NCBI GenBank assembly: GCA_950022295.1
Contig: OX465600.1
Location: forward strand, 307,158,031-307,222,030
Source: Bromus sterilis
Taxonomy: Eukaryota > Streptophyta > Magnoliopsida > Poales > Poaceae
Reading direction: 5' to 3'
Length of the DNA: 64,000 nucleotides
Both the position numbers and the translations under genes were made by a program. The notes under the pieces were generated by a model. That model saw only the letters and a list, made by a program, of their open reading frames with translations, was not told where the DNA came from and ran no database searches. Each line of letters opens with the position of its first letter. Position 1 is the stretch's first letter. This document shows, piece by piece, positions 22,578-35,440 of the stretch.

Positions 22578-24239
22578 TCCATCCACGGTCCTTTGATCCT
22601 TTCCTTCCAGCCCTTTACGACTGATGATGAGCTGTCAAGTGTCAACCCAACTCAAACCAGATGGTATCAGAATCGTTGTTTACCTTGTGAATATAGCAGC
22701 AAGCTAATTTAGTTGAGCCATAAGAATAGGTTTCAGTTTGTGCATTACATCTCAAGTGAGTGGTGGCAGTTCGATCATGTAAGAATGCTTGCTTGCTCTT
22801 GCAGAAGCTGTGTACTTGAACCTTGTCCAAATCCTTTGTTTTTTAATACATAGATCATCCACAGATTTCACTTTTACTTGGCAAGTAATATTCCTCGCCT
22901 TTTTTTTGTTAAAAATATTGCATGCTCTGCCTAATTCTTTATCAAAATTGAGATTCTTACGTTCCTCTTTCCCCGGATCTCTTGAACTAATTCGCATTTC
23001 GCTTTTTTATAACTTTCATCTTTTGAAGGCTCAAATAATGGAAAAAAATTACGTGGATACCGGCTGCAAAGTCGATCCCGTGCGTACCATCGCCCAGATG
23101 CGCCCACGTGTCCTGTCCATCCATCTAACGTCCGCTGTTCGTTTCGCTGCGTTTGTCGGCTCAGTGGCGTTCGCTCGATCGGCTCCCTGACGAGGCAAGG
23201 CCGGCTGGGGCAAAGGCCCACATAGTCTTTCCTTTCGTCTCGATGTCGCCCCTTCTAAGCCTCCGCCGCCGCCGTCGCGAATCCTCCGTCGTACGGCGTT
23301 GATCCCTCACCACTTCTGCAGTTGCTTCTTTAGGCGCTGCCCACAAACTTTCTGCCATTGCTTGCCCCTCCTGCTCGTCCACCATGATGGAGGACACGAC
23401 GCGCCAAGTCCAGGGCGATCTCCCACTCGTCCGCTACTTCGCCGCCTCCGGCGCCGGCCTCCCACTTCATCACGAGTGCCTCATGAGCGCCCCCATCTCA
23501 CCCAGAACTGGTATCCCCACCCCCCCTATCATGTTAAGTTTCTGATTATTTTTTTGTGCATTTAGTTCCTTCAGAGATGATGTTTGATTTGCTAATTGAA
23601 CATGTTAATTAAATATTTTGGTTGTGCTCGACACAAACGAATTGGATCCAGCTGAGCTAAACTTGACTGGATCATTTCGTTCGGTCAATCGAACTACACA
23701 ATCAAAAAACGCATCACTAGTTTCAGACTGAAAATTTTAGCTCTTTGTCTAACTACTATCTGACCAAACTCATATACACTGATAAGTTAATGTTATTTGT
23801 GCATGTCTTTGCAGCCTTTAAAGATAAGTTTTGAAATTGTCAAGGAATCCCTCTGATCCAATTATCAAAGATGGCAGACAAGGGAACAAAGGGTATACAG
23901 GATGCTATCTACTCAGTGTAGAGTCATGCTCAGCCATCAGTCTTCTGCATGAAGACTCACAAGTACACCAGTGGAACAACCTGGCGTCACAAGTTCACCA
24001 CTGGAACAACCGAGCTGACGCCGAGGAAACAATTGGACAAGATGCAATGCTTCCTGATGAGTAGACTTGAGAGTAGGATTTTTAGATATTGCAAACCTGA
24101 AGTAGAATTCATGACAAATGATGTAGTCTATAGCTGATTGCTCTCTTTGACAATGTCGAAGTATAATGTACAAGTTGTACACTGTATCTTTTCATCTGAA
24201 ATACAAGTTGTACACTGTATCTCTTTGACAATTGTGAAG
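22578..24239. other. Region downstream of the cysteine oxidase; one weak ORF
   Basis: It holds the likely 3' UTR of the cysteine oxidase and then a GC-rich patch at 23080-23520. There an ATG at 23384 in good context (ccaccATGatg) opens MMEDTTRQVQGDLPLVRYFA and about 40 codons before a GT at 23513-23514. It could be an orphan first exon, but I found no matching downstream exon and recognise no family. From 24160 a phrase acaagttgtacactgtatct is repeated three times before the adjacent MITE. Confidence 0.4.
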
Positions 24240-24241
24240 TA

Positions 24242-24322
24242 CTACCTCTGATCCTAAAAAAGTGTCGCAAGTTATACATGAGTAGTTGTTTTTCCAAGAC
24301 ATTTTTTTAGGATCGGAGGGAG
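24242..24322. mobile_element. Stowaway-like MITE
   Basis: The ends are CTACCTCTGATCCTAAAAAA and, inverted, TTTTTTTAGGATCGGAGGGAG, flanked by TA (24240-24241, 24323-24324). The 81-bp size and the CTCCCTCCGATCC terminus match the grass Stowaway style. Confidence 0.85.
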
Positions 24323-24324
24323 TA

Positions 24325-27300
24325 GTATGTAGCAGATTGCTCTTCCTGGCAATGTCTTGACTACAATGTAAAGTTGTACACTGTATCTGTTCATCTAAAA
24401 TATATATGAATGGTTTGACATCTTCAGTTTGATGGATGCTTCATTAAAAGATATGCTTTTTTGGTCTTGTCACTCAGTAGGCCTAAACTCATTTGAAGTC
24501 AGGCAACATTATTCTGGAAAGTAAAAATATTCAAAATCAAAGGTCTAAAAAATCTGAAACTTTTACAGCAACCCGTCCTCAAAGATTTAACACTTTATAA
24601 ATTACATGTCCAGTGCAATCTCATAGAAAACCATAAATGATAAATTTGGAGCATCGATTAGCTTGTCGCAAACCATTTAAGGAAGACATTATTCAGTGTA
24701 CTATAGTGCATCAATTATAATTAACAGATACACTAATTTACATAACAAAATGGCACTCCTTGTAGGTTGACGACTGTATCAAACTTCTCGCCTGCGCTCC
24801 TCCTGATATGATGTACAACGGCAGAAGTCCATGACTCATTTTTGGAGAGGCGACGGTGTCACAACGGCAGCAAATCCATGGTGACCGCTGCAGTGAGCGC
24901 TGGACAGGGGAATCCGTGGCGGCCGCCAGTCCGTTCGCGCCGCTCGGACTTCATCCCTGGACCGGGGATGCAGGATTGCAATTCAGTCGCGTGCGGAAGC
25001 GATCTCAGCAGCATAAACAACGGGAGCCGATGCAGCGTGCAGGCATGAGGGGAACGAGCCGAGGCTTATAAGCCGATGGAGCTAACGATTCGGAGTAGAC
25101 GAGAGGAGAACGTCCGATGGTTCTGAGGGACACGTGGCTAAATCTGGCAGAGGGTATGCACGGAACAGGATTTGCAGCCCGTATCCACAGAATTTTTTTC
25201 CCAAATAATATGATTCATTAAATTTCCCTGCCTTGTTTCTGTTCTTTGCTGAATTGTCATCATCGCACTTTGCTTATGTGGCCAAAACCACTTTTTAATA
25301 CGTGCTGCCACATCAGCAGAACAGCCTAACTGTTAGATATTCGAAAATATATGTCGAAGGGAAAAATATGTCTCGCTGCCATACTCAAGAAATTAATAAT
25401 ATTTGGGAGGGGGAGGGTAAAGATTTTTAAAATATTCACCAATTTATAATAGTGCCCATTTTTCTAGAAAATGAACATTTTGAAAAAACTTTCATGTAGT
25501 TACAAAATCACACAATATTTAAAAAATATTCAAACTGTTTTTTAGTTTTCGTTTTTAAATAAAATATACATATTTCTTATAATAAGAAAACGAGAGGGGC
25601 GCTCATTACAACAGCTTCTTTTGAAACTCAAAATTTTAAATTTAAATAGTATCAACTTAATAATTACCTAGTATTTTGGGTTTTATTTCTCGATTCGTTG
25701 CTGACTATGTGGCAGAAACCGCTTTTATATATGTGCCATCAGGTAAGCAATACTCCCTTCGTCTCATGCTAGCTTTTAAAATGATACTATATTATAAAAC
25801 GGCGGAGGGAGTACCTTTTATGTATACACCACATAATTTGTTTTTGCAACACGTCAAATGATTTGATTATTTGAAATACTGTTAGATATTTAAGAATACA
25901 GGTCGAGACGTTCTTTGGTTCATATGATAAGAATATCACGAGAATCGAAAATATAGGAAATGAGGTGACATATAATCCAATTTGTATAGAAAACAAGTTG
26001 ACATTTGATTCATAGGATGATTTTTTTTCCAGAAAATCTAGGTTAATGTTTGGATTGATTCGTATCCCTCATTCCTACTCCCTCCGTCCCATAATGTAGT
26101 AACGTTTTTTTGAGCTAGAGTACTTCCCTTGTTCCAAAATAAGTGTCATGATTTTAAATGAAACTTAAAAAATTATATTTAAACAGAGGGAATACAAACC
26201 ACAGGGCTTCAAAGATTTATTTTTTCCTATAAAATTTATATCCTCTAATATCTACAAATATTCTATAATCCAAAGGATGCCTGAGTTGAAGGGTAAAATG
26301 TGTCTCTCTGCCATACTAAAGAATTAATACTATTTTCTTCTCTTTGGAAATGACAAACTATGGACCCCCAATCCGGGTGCAGCTATACCTCGCTCCTACT
26401 AACAAGCTAGAATTGTCTTAAAAAAAACTAACAAGCTAGAAGAAGTTGCTTTACAAAATGCAAGCTAGAAGTAAGCGTCGGGATCCTCTAATAGGAAGTT
26501 ACGTGTTGCTTCATTACGTACGTGTCGAATATTTGCTTTTTCATACTTTTATTTAGATTTTTCCATTATTATAAATATACATATTCCAAAACGATTATAG
26601 AAATTTAAAACGGTTAGACACATATAAAATAATATTGGCATACTGTGTATAAATTATTACTCCCTCCGATCCATATTTATAACACTATTTAAAAACATTT
26701 AGATATGTACAAAAAAATGAACCTGATGTATACGACAAATGTAGAACTTGAATGAAAAAGTAGATATTAAAATATATATTGGGAAAAAGTTAATTGTGTA
26801 TTTAAAAAAACTTCAATGTGTGAAAAAATATTACTAGTGTATACGCATATCTAAAACGTACTTACAAAAAACTAGACACCAAAATATTTATGTAAAACGA
26901 TGTTAATTATGTATTTGAAAATCATAAAACATTTTAAAAATGTTTCAAATGTATATGAAATATATATAAAATATATGAGAAAAAACGACATCAAAAATAT
27001 TTTTAAAAACAATGTTGATACTATATTTGAAAAATATTAAGAGTGTACAAAAAGTTGTCTTTGATGTATATATCTCTTACATCTTGTGTGAAAAATAGGC
27101 ACGTGTTCAACAAAATGAAAAAAAATGAAAACCGAGAAGACTAATATAAAAGAAAAAACAAGGACAGAGTAACAAGATAAAATAAAAAATAAAGAAATAA
27201 GAATTTAGAAAAATCATAGAAAACCGACAAAAGAAAAAAGAAAAATAAGGCAGTTCTCAATCTCAAAGCACCATTCTTGGCCGGCCGCGAACAATCAGCG

Positions 27301-27353
27301 GGGCTGCATTAGGGGCGAGTCAGAGCTATTTATTGGTACGGGCGATATACAGT
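24325..27353. other. AT-rich intergenic DNA with MITE remnants
   Basis: No gene is recognisable. A short GC-rich island at 24840-25120 has 60-70-codon frames without domain signal. Isolated Stowaway-type ends (CTCCCTCCGTCCCATAATGT near 26080, CTCCCTCCGATCCATATTTA near 26661) lack clear partners and are probably broken MITEs. The stretch 26520-27240 is very AT-rich. Confidence 0.55.
25753..25811. mobile_element. Short Stowaway-like MITE
   Basis: The ends are CTCCCTTCGTCTCA and the inverse GGCGGAGGGAG, flanked by TA (25751-25752, 25812-25813). It is only 59 bp and probably internally deleted. Confidence 0.7.
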
Positions 27354-27848
27354 GTCAATCACTAATTAGCGGGTAACCTTTCGGCGCCTCCACAGAGGTC
27401 ATTTTTAACGCTTTTTAGATCCGACACGTGTCGCGTTTTTATTGTGTTCCGCGCAAACAACAACCGTGGCTGCGCGAGATTCTGCTGTAGCTGTGCGCGG
27501 ACCTCTAGCTTGGACTGTGGCAGGGCTGTGGCTGAAAAAAATTGCGGCATTGGCTGAAATAAATGTGGCTTTGGCTAAAAACTGGGCTGTGACAGGGAGT
27601 TGTGGCTGAAAAAACTGTGGCTTTGGCTGAAACCTAGGTTGTGGCTGAAAAAACTGTGGCTATGGGGCTGTGGCTGAAAAACTGAGCTGTGGCAGGACTG
27701 TGGCTGCGCGAAAAACTGTGGATGAATTTGAGCTGCGCGATGGCTGCGCGCTGTGCGTCCAAAACGTGCCACGTGACGACACCGGAAGCGCGCGGAAAAT
27801 GACCTCCGCGGAGGCGTGCGAGAGGGTACCCGCTAATTAGTTGCTCTC
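27354..27848. mobile_element. Mutator-type MITE with 9-bp target duplication
   Basis: The terminal inverted repeats are about 50 bases. The left runs from gtcaatcACTAATTAGCGGG through GCGCCTCCACAGAGGTCATT. The right, inverted, reads AACTAATTAGCGGGTACC through GCCTCCGCGGAGGTCATT. Flanks carry the identical 9-mer ATATACAGT (27345-27353 and 27849-27857), the expected Mutator duplication length. The 495-bp body has no transposase. It holds many degenerate GTGGCTGAAAAAACTGTGGC units, so the minus-strand frames rich in FFSHN/SQPHS are repeat artefacts. Confidence 0.85.
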
Positions 27849-28103
27849 ATATACAGTTGCGCTTCAGTGCATCATCCACCCGCCTAAGAAGAAGACAATA
27901 TGGCCCAAGTATTTTTTTAAATTGTGGCCCAAACCTAAAAGTTCCTTCGAAACGTGGTATGGAGAGAGCAACTAGTTTTAGTGTACTTGTTCGTGGCCCG
28001 GTCCAGTAAACACTTTGCTAGGCTCACAACGCGCCACGTGTCACGTCCACAACACTGGGCTATGCCCACGTCCTCATTTCCTTTCCTTCTATTTCTCACA
28101 ATT

Positions 28104-29282
28104 TGGATTCCATTTCGTGTACACAATAGAACATGTACATGGGGTTTCAACATTTCTTGTCTCTTCTACGTCTAAGTTAATTTTCTTGGTTTCTTGGCTG
28201 CATCGGTTGTCTTTTCTTCCTTTTCCAACCGAGCAAACCTGATGCCCATTTGATAATCATGCATAAGTTCTATATTCTTATTCTTGGACTTACTTGCATA
28301 ACTGTATTTCGTATTTGCTCCTGCGGGACGAAAACAGGAAGATTGACGCCAATTTTGACGTCTCTTCTCATAAAAGATATGACGCGCTTGCAGTTTTCTT
28401 TTCTTGAACAAGGAAGGGTCTCGAAGATCCGAGATTGCATTAATCCACAGTGATGGTTCATTTTCTAAGAAAGCCTCTTTAAAATGCAAAAATAACAACT
28501 AGGCGCTTGGAAATTATAAAGAGAACCCAAAAGTGAAAACTTAAAACACGATCAGGTCCTCCTCCACCGTAGTCGTCGTGTCAAAGCTTCACGTCACGGT
28601 CAACTTCTACATCATTGAAGAACATGCCACTTGGGATGAAGTCGCTGAACCGTGCCGTGCCGCAGGAGCTAGGGGGCTCCACTTTGGCACCATGGTATGG
28701 AGGTTGAAGAACTGGTTATGCCGGCTTGTTGCCTCATGCGCCCGCATCAGATTATGCCACCCTTCGGTAAGAATGGTCGACCACGAGTATAAGGGTTTGT
28801 ATATGACAGGATGTTTAGGAGGTTAAATTCTTCCAATCTGGTTGTAGATGCTTTTAAGACCCTATTGTCCAGTTAAAAAGATAAACTATCGTTTTGTATT
28901 TTTAGTTTTCTACTAGAGAATAAGAGACATTCAGGTGAAATTTCGAAATAAATAAATAATGAGAGACATTAATGTGAGGATTCTTTTGTTATACTTTTCA
29001 CTACAGTTTAGATTTCATTTCGTGTACACAAAAGAACTGGCGTTTCAACATTTCTTGTATGTCCACGTCTAACTTTTTCATCGGTTTCTTGGCTTCATCC
29101 GTCGGATGTCTTTTCTTACTTTTCAACCGAAGAGAACCGACGCCGTGTGCATACACTCTATATATATTCTTATTCTTGGCCTTGCTTGCATGGTTGCATT
29201 TCGTCTAGCTTGCTTCCTGCAAGAGGAAAACAGACGAGTCCGGATGCCAACTTTGACATCTCTTCTCACCAAAAGAAATAAT
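28104..29282. repeat. Pair of diverged direct repeats (~280 bp) about 905 bases apart
   Basis: Copy 1 (about 28104-28385) and copy 2 (about 29009-29282) share, in the same order, TTTCGTGTACACAA, TTTCAACATTTCTTGT, GGTTTCTTGGC, GTCTTTTCTT, TATATTCTTATTCTTGG, GAAAACAG and TTTGACATCTCTTCTCA-type phrases. Small indels and substitutions separate them. Short open frames in each do not align as a conserved protein. The 28560-28850 spacer has an 82-codon frame with no recognised domain. Confidence 0.75.
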
Positions 29283-29464
29283 AATGCATGCGCTGGCAAA
29301 ACTTAGGGTCACAATTCGTAGCCTTGGTGCACTATCAAACCTATAAGAATCTGGTTTGTAGAGTTTTTATAGCTGTATTTGCATAGTTTTTATTCTTCTT
29401 TTTTGGTCTGTGTTTGCAGAGTTAATTGTGTGGCATTGGTGACTCGTATATAAGAGCCAATGAC

Positions 29465-32400
29465 TCAGCCTGTGCGTTCGGTTTTTTCGGTTTGATTCGG
29501 TTCAGTTTATACGGTTTTCGGTTTATACGGTTTTTATACTTCGGTTTATACGGTTTTATACATAGATACGGTTCGGTTTCGGTAATAACCATTTATTATC
29601 GGTTCGGTTTCGGTAATAACCAAATAAACCAAAGTTGGCGCGAATTTGTTTGACACAAATGAAGTTTATTACATGATATACACAAGCACAGATCACATGG
29701 AATTTGTTTGACACAAATAAAATTTCAAAATAGCAATACAGTGGCATACAGTATAGGTTGTACAACCATCCACACTAACACACATGACTACAGGAGGCAT
29801 CAACCTTCACACATGACTTTTGTTTAATGGAATTCAGAAGCAAGAGTATATGAAGGAAGCACACATTACCAGAAACAACAATACATAATATTCTGGAGCA
29901 TAATAGTAGATGAAGCAATAGCCAACAACCCAACATGGCAACACCTCACTGAAATTCCGTAGCACAATAGACATTACTACATTACTAATTAAACAGTACA
30001 TGAAGCAACTTCCAAACACGTCAACACCAACAGGGGAACACCTAAGAGTAGATGAAATTCTGAAGCACAAACCACAATACATGAGCAAAAGCCAATAGTA
30101 CTTGAACCCAACAGTACATGAGCAATAGCAAGGTAAACATCCACTCAGCCAGAATTATAAGATGCAACGGTTCATCACTACTTTACTAGGCAACAACTTT
30201 CCCCTCCAGCTCCACACATGAAGATCAGTCGATAGCAATTATATCATCATCATCCAATTTAAGGCCTCCCACTTCTACAAAAATAACAGAAAGAATGGAT
30301 GATCAAGTAAATAAAATCAATGTTCCATGATCATTAAAATAACTGAAATACACATCCATTTAATTACCTTCCTCCAACTTGGTTATCTCGGCAAGATCAG
30401 CTTCAACATTGATGCTCTTACGACGCAACCAGTCTTGTGTGCATATCAACGCTTGGAGTGTAGCTGGTGTCAAAGAGCTTCTAAAGTCGTCGAGAATACG
30501 TCCACTAGTGCTAAAAGCTGACTCAGAAGCAACCGTTGAGATGGGGATTGCTAGTATATCACGGGCCATTTTTGAAAGTACAGGAAAGCGAGCTGCGTTG
30601 CACTTCCACCAAGTAAGAAGGTCAAAATCATGAGATAACTCGTCGGTATCCTTGGCTAGGTACTTGTCTAATTCAGTTCTGCTATTTGTGCTAGTACTAC
30701 CCTGTCCACCAACTCTCATTCTCTTGTTGTACCTTGACCTCATAACAGAATTTTCGGAAGCATTGTCACTAGCACGAGATTGTAATGCTAATTCACTAGC
30801 AGTAAGAGATCCATACAATACTCTGTATTCTTCAAATAGAGACACAAATTCATTGTGTGAAGAAGTCAAGATTCGATTACCTATTATGCTGCCATAGGTG
30901 TCTTGAATCATGTCCTTAAAGAAGTGAGATTCCTTGATCCTTGCATACAGAAATAAGACAAGATAAAACAAGTTAGAACGACATTAAACACAATGACCAT
31001 ATATTTAACAAAAAACAACAAGCAATCAAACATATACCTAGGATCAAGGATGGCCGCAATGAATATATACTTGTTCATCTTTTCAGGATCACCCCAATAC
31101 TTCTCATACTTAGCTTTCATCTTGGAAGCCATGCATTTAAATATTGATCATCACCACAAATCACATGATCACTCCATTCACCCAACAAAAAATGGACAGC
31201 GACAATCTCTTCCAAGAAGGTGTTGGCTGTAACGTACTTAGTGCCTGAAACTTTATTCGTGAGATCATAAAAGTGTTGGAGGAATTCTTTGAACTCACGA
31301 ACATACACCCAATCACTTTGAGTTGGAGGACCCCGCTGATCGGCAGTACCGAGCTTAGGTTCTGGACCAGATTTTTCTAACTCGGTCTTGTAGTTGGGAT
31401 CATGAAGTGCATATTGCTCAAATGCTCTCTCAAATTTCTCAGCAGTGTTTAGCATTACAAATGTAGAGTTCCATCTAGTAACCACATCAATATTAATCAA
31501 GCCTTTACTCTCTACCTTGCTGAGCTGCACACACTTTTTAAATACATCCAATCTACTTGGGGAGGCTCTCACAAACTTGATAGCATTCCGAATTCTGTTT
31601 ACAGGATGGCACATTATTTTTAGCCCATCTTGGACCACTAGATTAACAATATGAGCCACACACCTCATGTGAAGATGCTCACTTTTTGCATGAGTGCAGC
31701 CCCTATTAGTCAAAGATTTCTTCATGTAGGCTAAACAAGTGTCATTTGAACTTGCATTATCTACGGTAATAGTGCACACTCGCTCAATGCCCCACTCAAT
31801 CAGTAATTTATCCAACGATTTCCCAATTTGGTCCCCTTTGTGTCCATCTACCAAGACAAAGCTAATGATTTTTTTCCTAAGCCTCCACTCAGAATCGATG
31901 TAGAATCGATGTAATGTGCAGTAAGAACCATGTAGCTTTGTTGTCTTTTTGATGTCCATGTGTCGGTGGTGAGGCAAACAGTTTGACGTGAATCAATGAA
32001 ATATTTTCTAAGCTTAGCTTTCTCATCTTCATAAAGAGCAATGATATCTCTATACATGGTGGTCCTAGATGGCACGGTGAATCTGGGACAAGATTTAGAC
32101 ATGAAGTACCTAAATCTCTCTTTCTCTGAGAATATAAACGGAAGCTCATCCACTACTATCATGCGAGCAAATGCTTCTCTAACCACTTTCTCATTGTATT
32201 GCCAAGGGACTACAGAATTACCAACAGCACACACTTGATAAGTAAGCTCGGTCTGATTGTTACCTAAGAGGAAAGGATTCTTTTTGCAAATCTTCAGATG
32301 ATTGACTAAAGCAGCAGTGCCTGCTGTTGATGATTTGCAACCCAATGGAGCATTACAGTAGTTGCAATTGGCATGATCTGGATCATCTTTCTGAACTGTG

Positions 32401-33707
32401 AAGTGCTGTCATGCCGCCGACCGCTTGATCCTTGTCTTCACAACATTGCTAGGGGCACCATGTTCAGGTAATGAATCTTGACCAGGAGCAGGACCATCAC
32501 CAAAGTTGTCACTCCCGGGCAGCTGAAAAAATAGTCAAATAGTTTCAGAAAAATTAGCACTGGAATGATAAAATTAGATTACTAGAACTTGCTTACTGGA
32601 AACTACTATCATGTATCCACAATTGTGAGCATGCAGACAAAAAAATAGTATTTGAAGAATTAACCTAGACCAAAGCATGAATATATCCTAGCATTGGCAG
32701 AATACATCCTAGCATTGGCAGAATATATCACCTAATTCTACTAGATCTATCTTCTGCATAGATGGAAAATTGGAAATACATTCACTGGCTCACTGCTCAA
32801 CGAAACAAGGATTCATCACAATCAAATTTTGAACAATAAAACTGCATTTCCATCTAGTGCTTAGAGCTTGGCTAGTTGCTTACCATCTTGCATACGTGCA
32901 AAGGCTCCTGTGCTGCACGGCTGCACGGCTGAACCTACGCAGCTGCTTTGCCTAATCGTGTCGAGGGTGCTGCAGCGCCGGACCAGCCAAGATGAACGAA
33001 GTCGGGTCGCCGTGCGTGCCGCAGCACCGGAGCAGCGAGAGGTGAGTACGCCGGTTGCTGGGTACTGTCGTGCCGGGGAAACGAGTCTGAACATTAGCAA
33101 AGTTTTAGATTTCTAAGATTCAGACAATTCTTGGAGAGCAGTCAGGGTGAGAGCTGAGAGAGCAGCGACTAGCAAGCAAAGGAAGTGGTGCCTTGGTGGT
33201 GCTGGTGCCTGGTGTGGTGCGTAACTGCGTACCTTGGATCCCAGATCCCGGGTGCTGCCACGCCGGAGAAGCAGGATGACGCCGCGCCGAAGTAGGGTGA
33301 GGGCGCTGGAGGTAGAGAGCCTAGGGCGCCGGACGTAGCCACATAGGAGAGCCTAGGTCGCCGCCGCCGGCTCTGCCTCTTCGTGTGTGCGGCGTGAGGG
33401 AGGGCGTGACTGAGTACGGGGAGTGGATGAGGTTTGTGTGCCCGTGAAGACTAGGGTTGGAAAACTAGGAGTTGGGCTGGGCCTAGGGAGAGGTGGAACC
33501 GTGAAAACAACATCGGGCTGGGCCTCTTTCGGTTTTGTTCGGTTTAACCAATTTTTTTCGGTTTTAAACCGAAAAAACCGAATTCGATATGGTTTTCTAT
33601 TTTGGAAACTGAAACCATAACCAAAAACTGATAAAACCGAAAATTCGGTTCCAATTCGGTTTTTTTTCATTCGGCTTTCGGTTTCGGTTCGGTTTTACAC
33701 AGGGTGA
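29465..33707 (-). mobile_element. hAT transposon, full length with 8-bp target duplication, inactive
   Basis: Short terminal inverted repeats (left TCAGCCTGTG, right inverted TCACCCTGTG) are flanked by the identical 8-mer CCAATGAC (29457-29464 and 33708-33715), the hAT target-duplication length. Both subterminal regions (29478-29640 and 33525-33700) are packed with (T)CGGTTT / AAACCGAA motifs, likely transposase-binding sites. Between them, on minus, lies a broken BED-finger hAT transposase. The total length of 4243 bp is typical of an autonomous hAT. Confidence 0.93.
30226..32522 (-). pseudogene. hAT transposase (BED zinc finger, catalytic core, hAT dimerisation domain), broken
   Basis: Reading minus, a BED-type finger spans 32460-32280 (CNYC...HLKIC spacing). 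The RNase H-like core follows: VCLTTDTWTSKRQQSYMVL with the first catalytic Asp, and ITVDNASSNDTC with the second. MRCVAHIVNLVVQDGLK and DVVTRWNSTFVML come next, then KYIFIAAILDPRY (31040). After an intron comes the C-terminal dimerisation region (FPVLSKMARDILAIPIST and ASESAFSTSGRI, 30600-30510). A last small exon ending in acidic LDDDDIIAID is likely near 30275-30226. Damage: an in-frame TGA just before the finger (KRSAA*QHF, near 32410), where Trp is usual, and a 10-11-bp tandem duplication (aatcgatgtag, near 31893-31914) causing a frameshift after AHYIDS. The enzyme would excise and reinsert the element. Confidence 0.9.
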
Positions 33708-33715
33708 CCAATGAC

Positions 33716-34856
33716 AAGACTAATTTTACCAAAATCAAGTGGGGGGTTTAGTGGTAGTGGGTCGGGTCAGTTGATGAATGGCGACAGCCAATCATGGATG
33801 GAGACGTATGCAACATGATTGAAGGTTTGCAACTTGCAAGCACTAGATTTGATGAAATTATATACATATAGTAGTTTTTTTTTTACGAAATATATATACA
33901 TATAGTAGTAGATCCTGTGGATATTATATGAGCTGGCATGCATACTCGTGGATCACGTGCATGCATGAGAAAGCTTGTACGGATCCATCTACCTGCTGCA
34001 TCTCATATGATGCTGCCGTGAGAAAGCTCTGCATTGCCATGTCAAAAGGGAAAGCTTTGCATTATTGTGTTGTTAATAACTAGATTGGCCAGTTCTGCAC
34101 GTATTATATATCACTAATTAAGATGTTGTGAGAATTACCGAGCGGCAAGTCCGATTAGCAATCTCAACATCAACAAATAGAAAAAAGATGTATCGTAAGT
34201 TTTGTTTTCCAGAAAACTGAACCAAGGTGCTAGATAACACTTGTGTTCTACATGAAGCTAAAATCCGACCACAGGTATGTAAATTCTCTCTTCAAGATAA
34301 TTACAAGAATTAGCAACACGAAAGAAGAAGATGAAGAAGAATCTATTCCAGTGGCGAACCAATGGACATTATTTACCTGAAGCAGCTGTTAGGCAATTGG
34401 ATAAGAATGAACTACTGTTTGAACACGTACGTGAGACGTCGATGTGTCTCTTTTTCACTCTTCTATTGCAAGGATGTTGATGCGTCTTTGGATCTTTCTG
34501 ATACATGTTTCTTTCAGCCAATATTTCGCTTGCCCTACATGATGAGCCGAGTCAATCAACGTGTGCATGCAATGCAGCCGTTGCTGTCAAGGAAAGGTAG
34601 TAGAGGAGATTAAGTTTCCCAGCTAATTAAGCTAGCAAAGCTGCTGTCACAAGTCATAACATTTCCCAAGCTATACATATACAGCAAGCAAAATGCAGCT
34701 GCTTTTTGCTAACTAATGTAGCTGGCCGATCCCTGAAAGGTCACGATTAAAGATAGTGGCTTAAAAGATCAAATAGGGCTCGAGCATGCGCGCTATATGT
34801 GTCCGTGAGCAGTAGTTCGACAACGTGTCTTGTAACGGGTGTGTCTCGATTGCAAT
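33716..34856. other. Intergenic DNA, no gene assigned
   Basis: Only frames of up to about 80 codons occur (for example 34362-34613), without recognisable domains or supported splice sites. The short phrase acatatagtag is duplicated around 33866 and 33900. No other element ends are evident. Confidence 0.5.
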
Positions 34857-35328
34857 GGCGCTCATTGATATCGAGTTCTCGCCTGTTGAGTTGGATGGCT
34901 TAGTTATGCGTTTCTCAAACACTTTTGCTTCGGTACACCCCCTAAACACAACGACGGCTGAGATTAGCCCATACCTCTTCATAACCGGGGGCACGATGGT
35001 CATTGTTTGGGAAAAAAAACCGCGCCGTGCTCGCGTCGTCCACGTCGGCCCCGTAACGACGTGGCGCGACGGGCCACGTCACGACGGTCAAGGGTGTCGC
35101 CGCCCGTGGGTTGACCCATCCAGAGAGGGGCTCGCGCGACGGTTCGCGAGACTGCCGCGCCATTAATTCCGCGTCTCGTCGCTGGCGCCGCCTCGCTACC
35201 CCCGCCGTCTACCGGGGTTAATGGCACCCGCCGTCCACCGGGGTTAATACACCCGCCCCAACCACCGCGGTAAATGCCACCCATCCCCTCCCCGCCCGCC
35301 CCGCCCCCTCCCCTCCCGTCGCCGCGAC

Positions 35329-35338
35329 GTTAAATAGC
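35329..35338 (+). promoter_or_regulatory. Possible TATA element for the 261-codon ORF
   Basis: GTTAAATAGC stands out as the only AT-rich patch in a GC-rich upstream region and lies 103 bases before the ATG, a plausible core promoter distance. Just upstream (35200-35280) the phrase CCGCCGTC(T/C)ACCGGGGTTAAT occurs in two to three copies. Confidence 0.4.
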
Positions 35339-35440
35339 CAGCCCTCCTCGCCCCGTGCTTAACCAGATCCGTCGACGCCCCCCTCCCCACCCCATCCACC
35401 CCCAAGACCCCCTCCCGGTCACCCCTCCTCCCCGACGACG

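Noticed and set aside
23384..23513. Possible first exon (MMEDTTRQVQGDLPLVRYFA)
   Set aside because: Start context and a following GT are suggestive, but no downstream exon or known family could be linked, so no gene is called.
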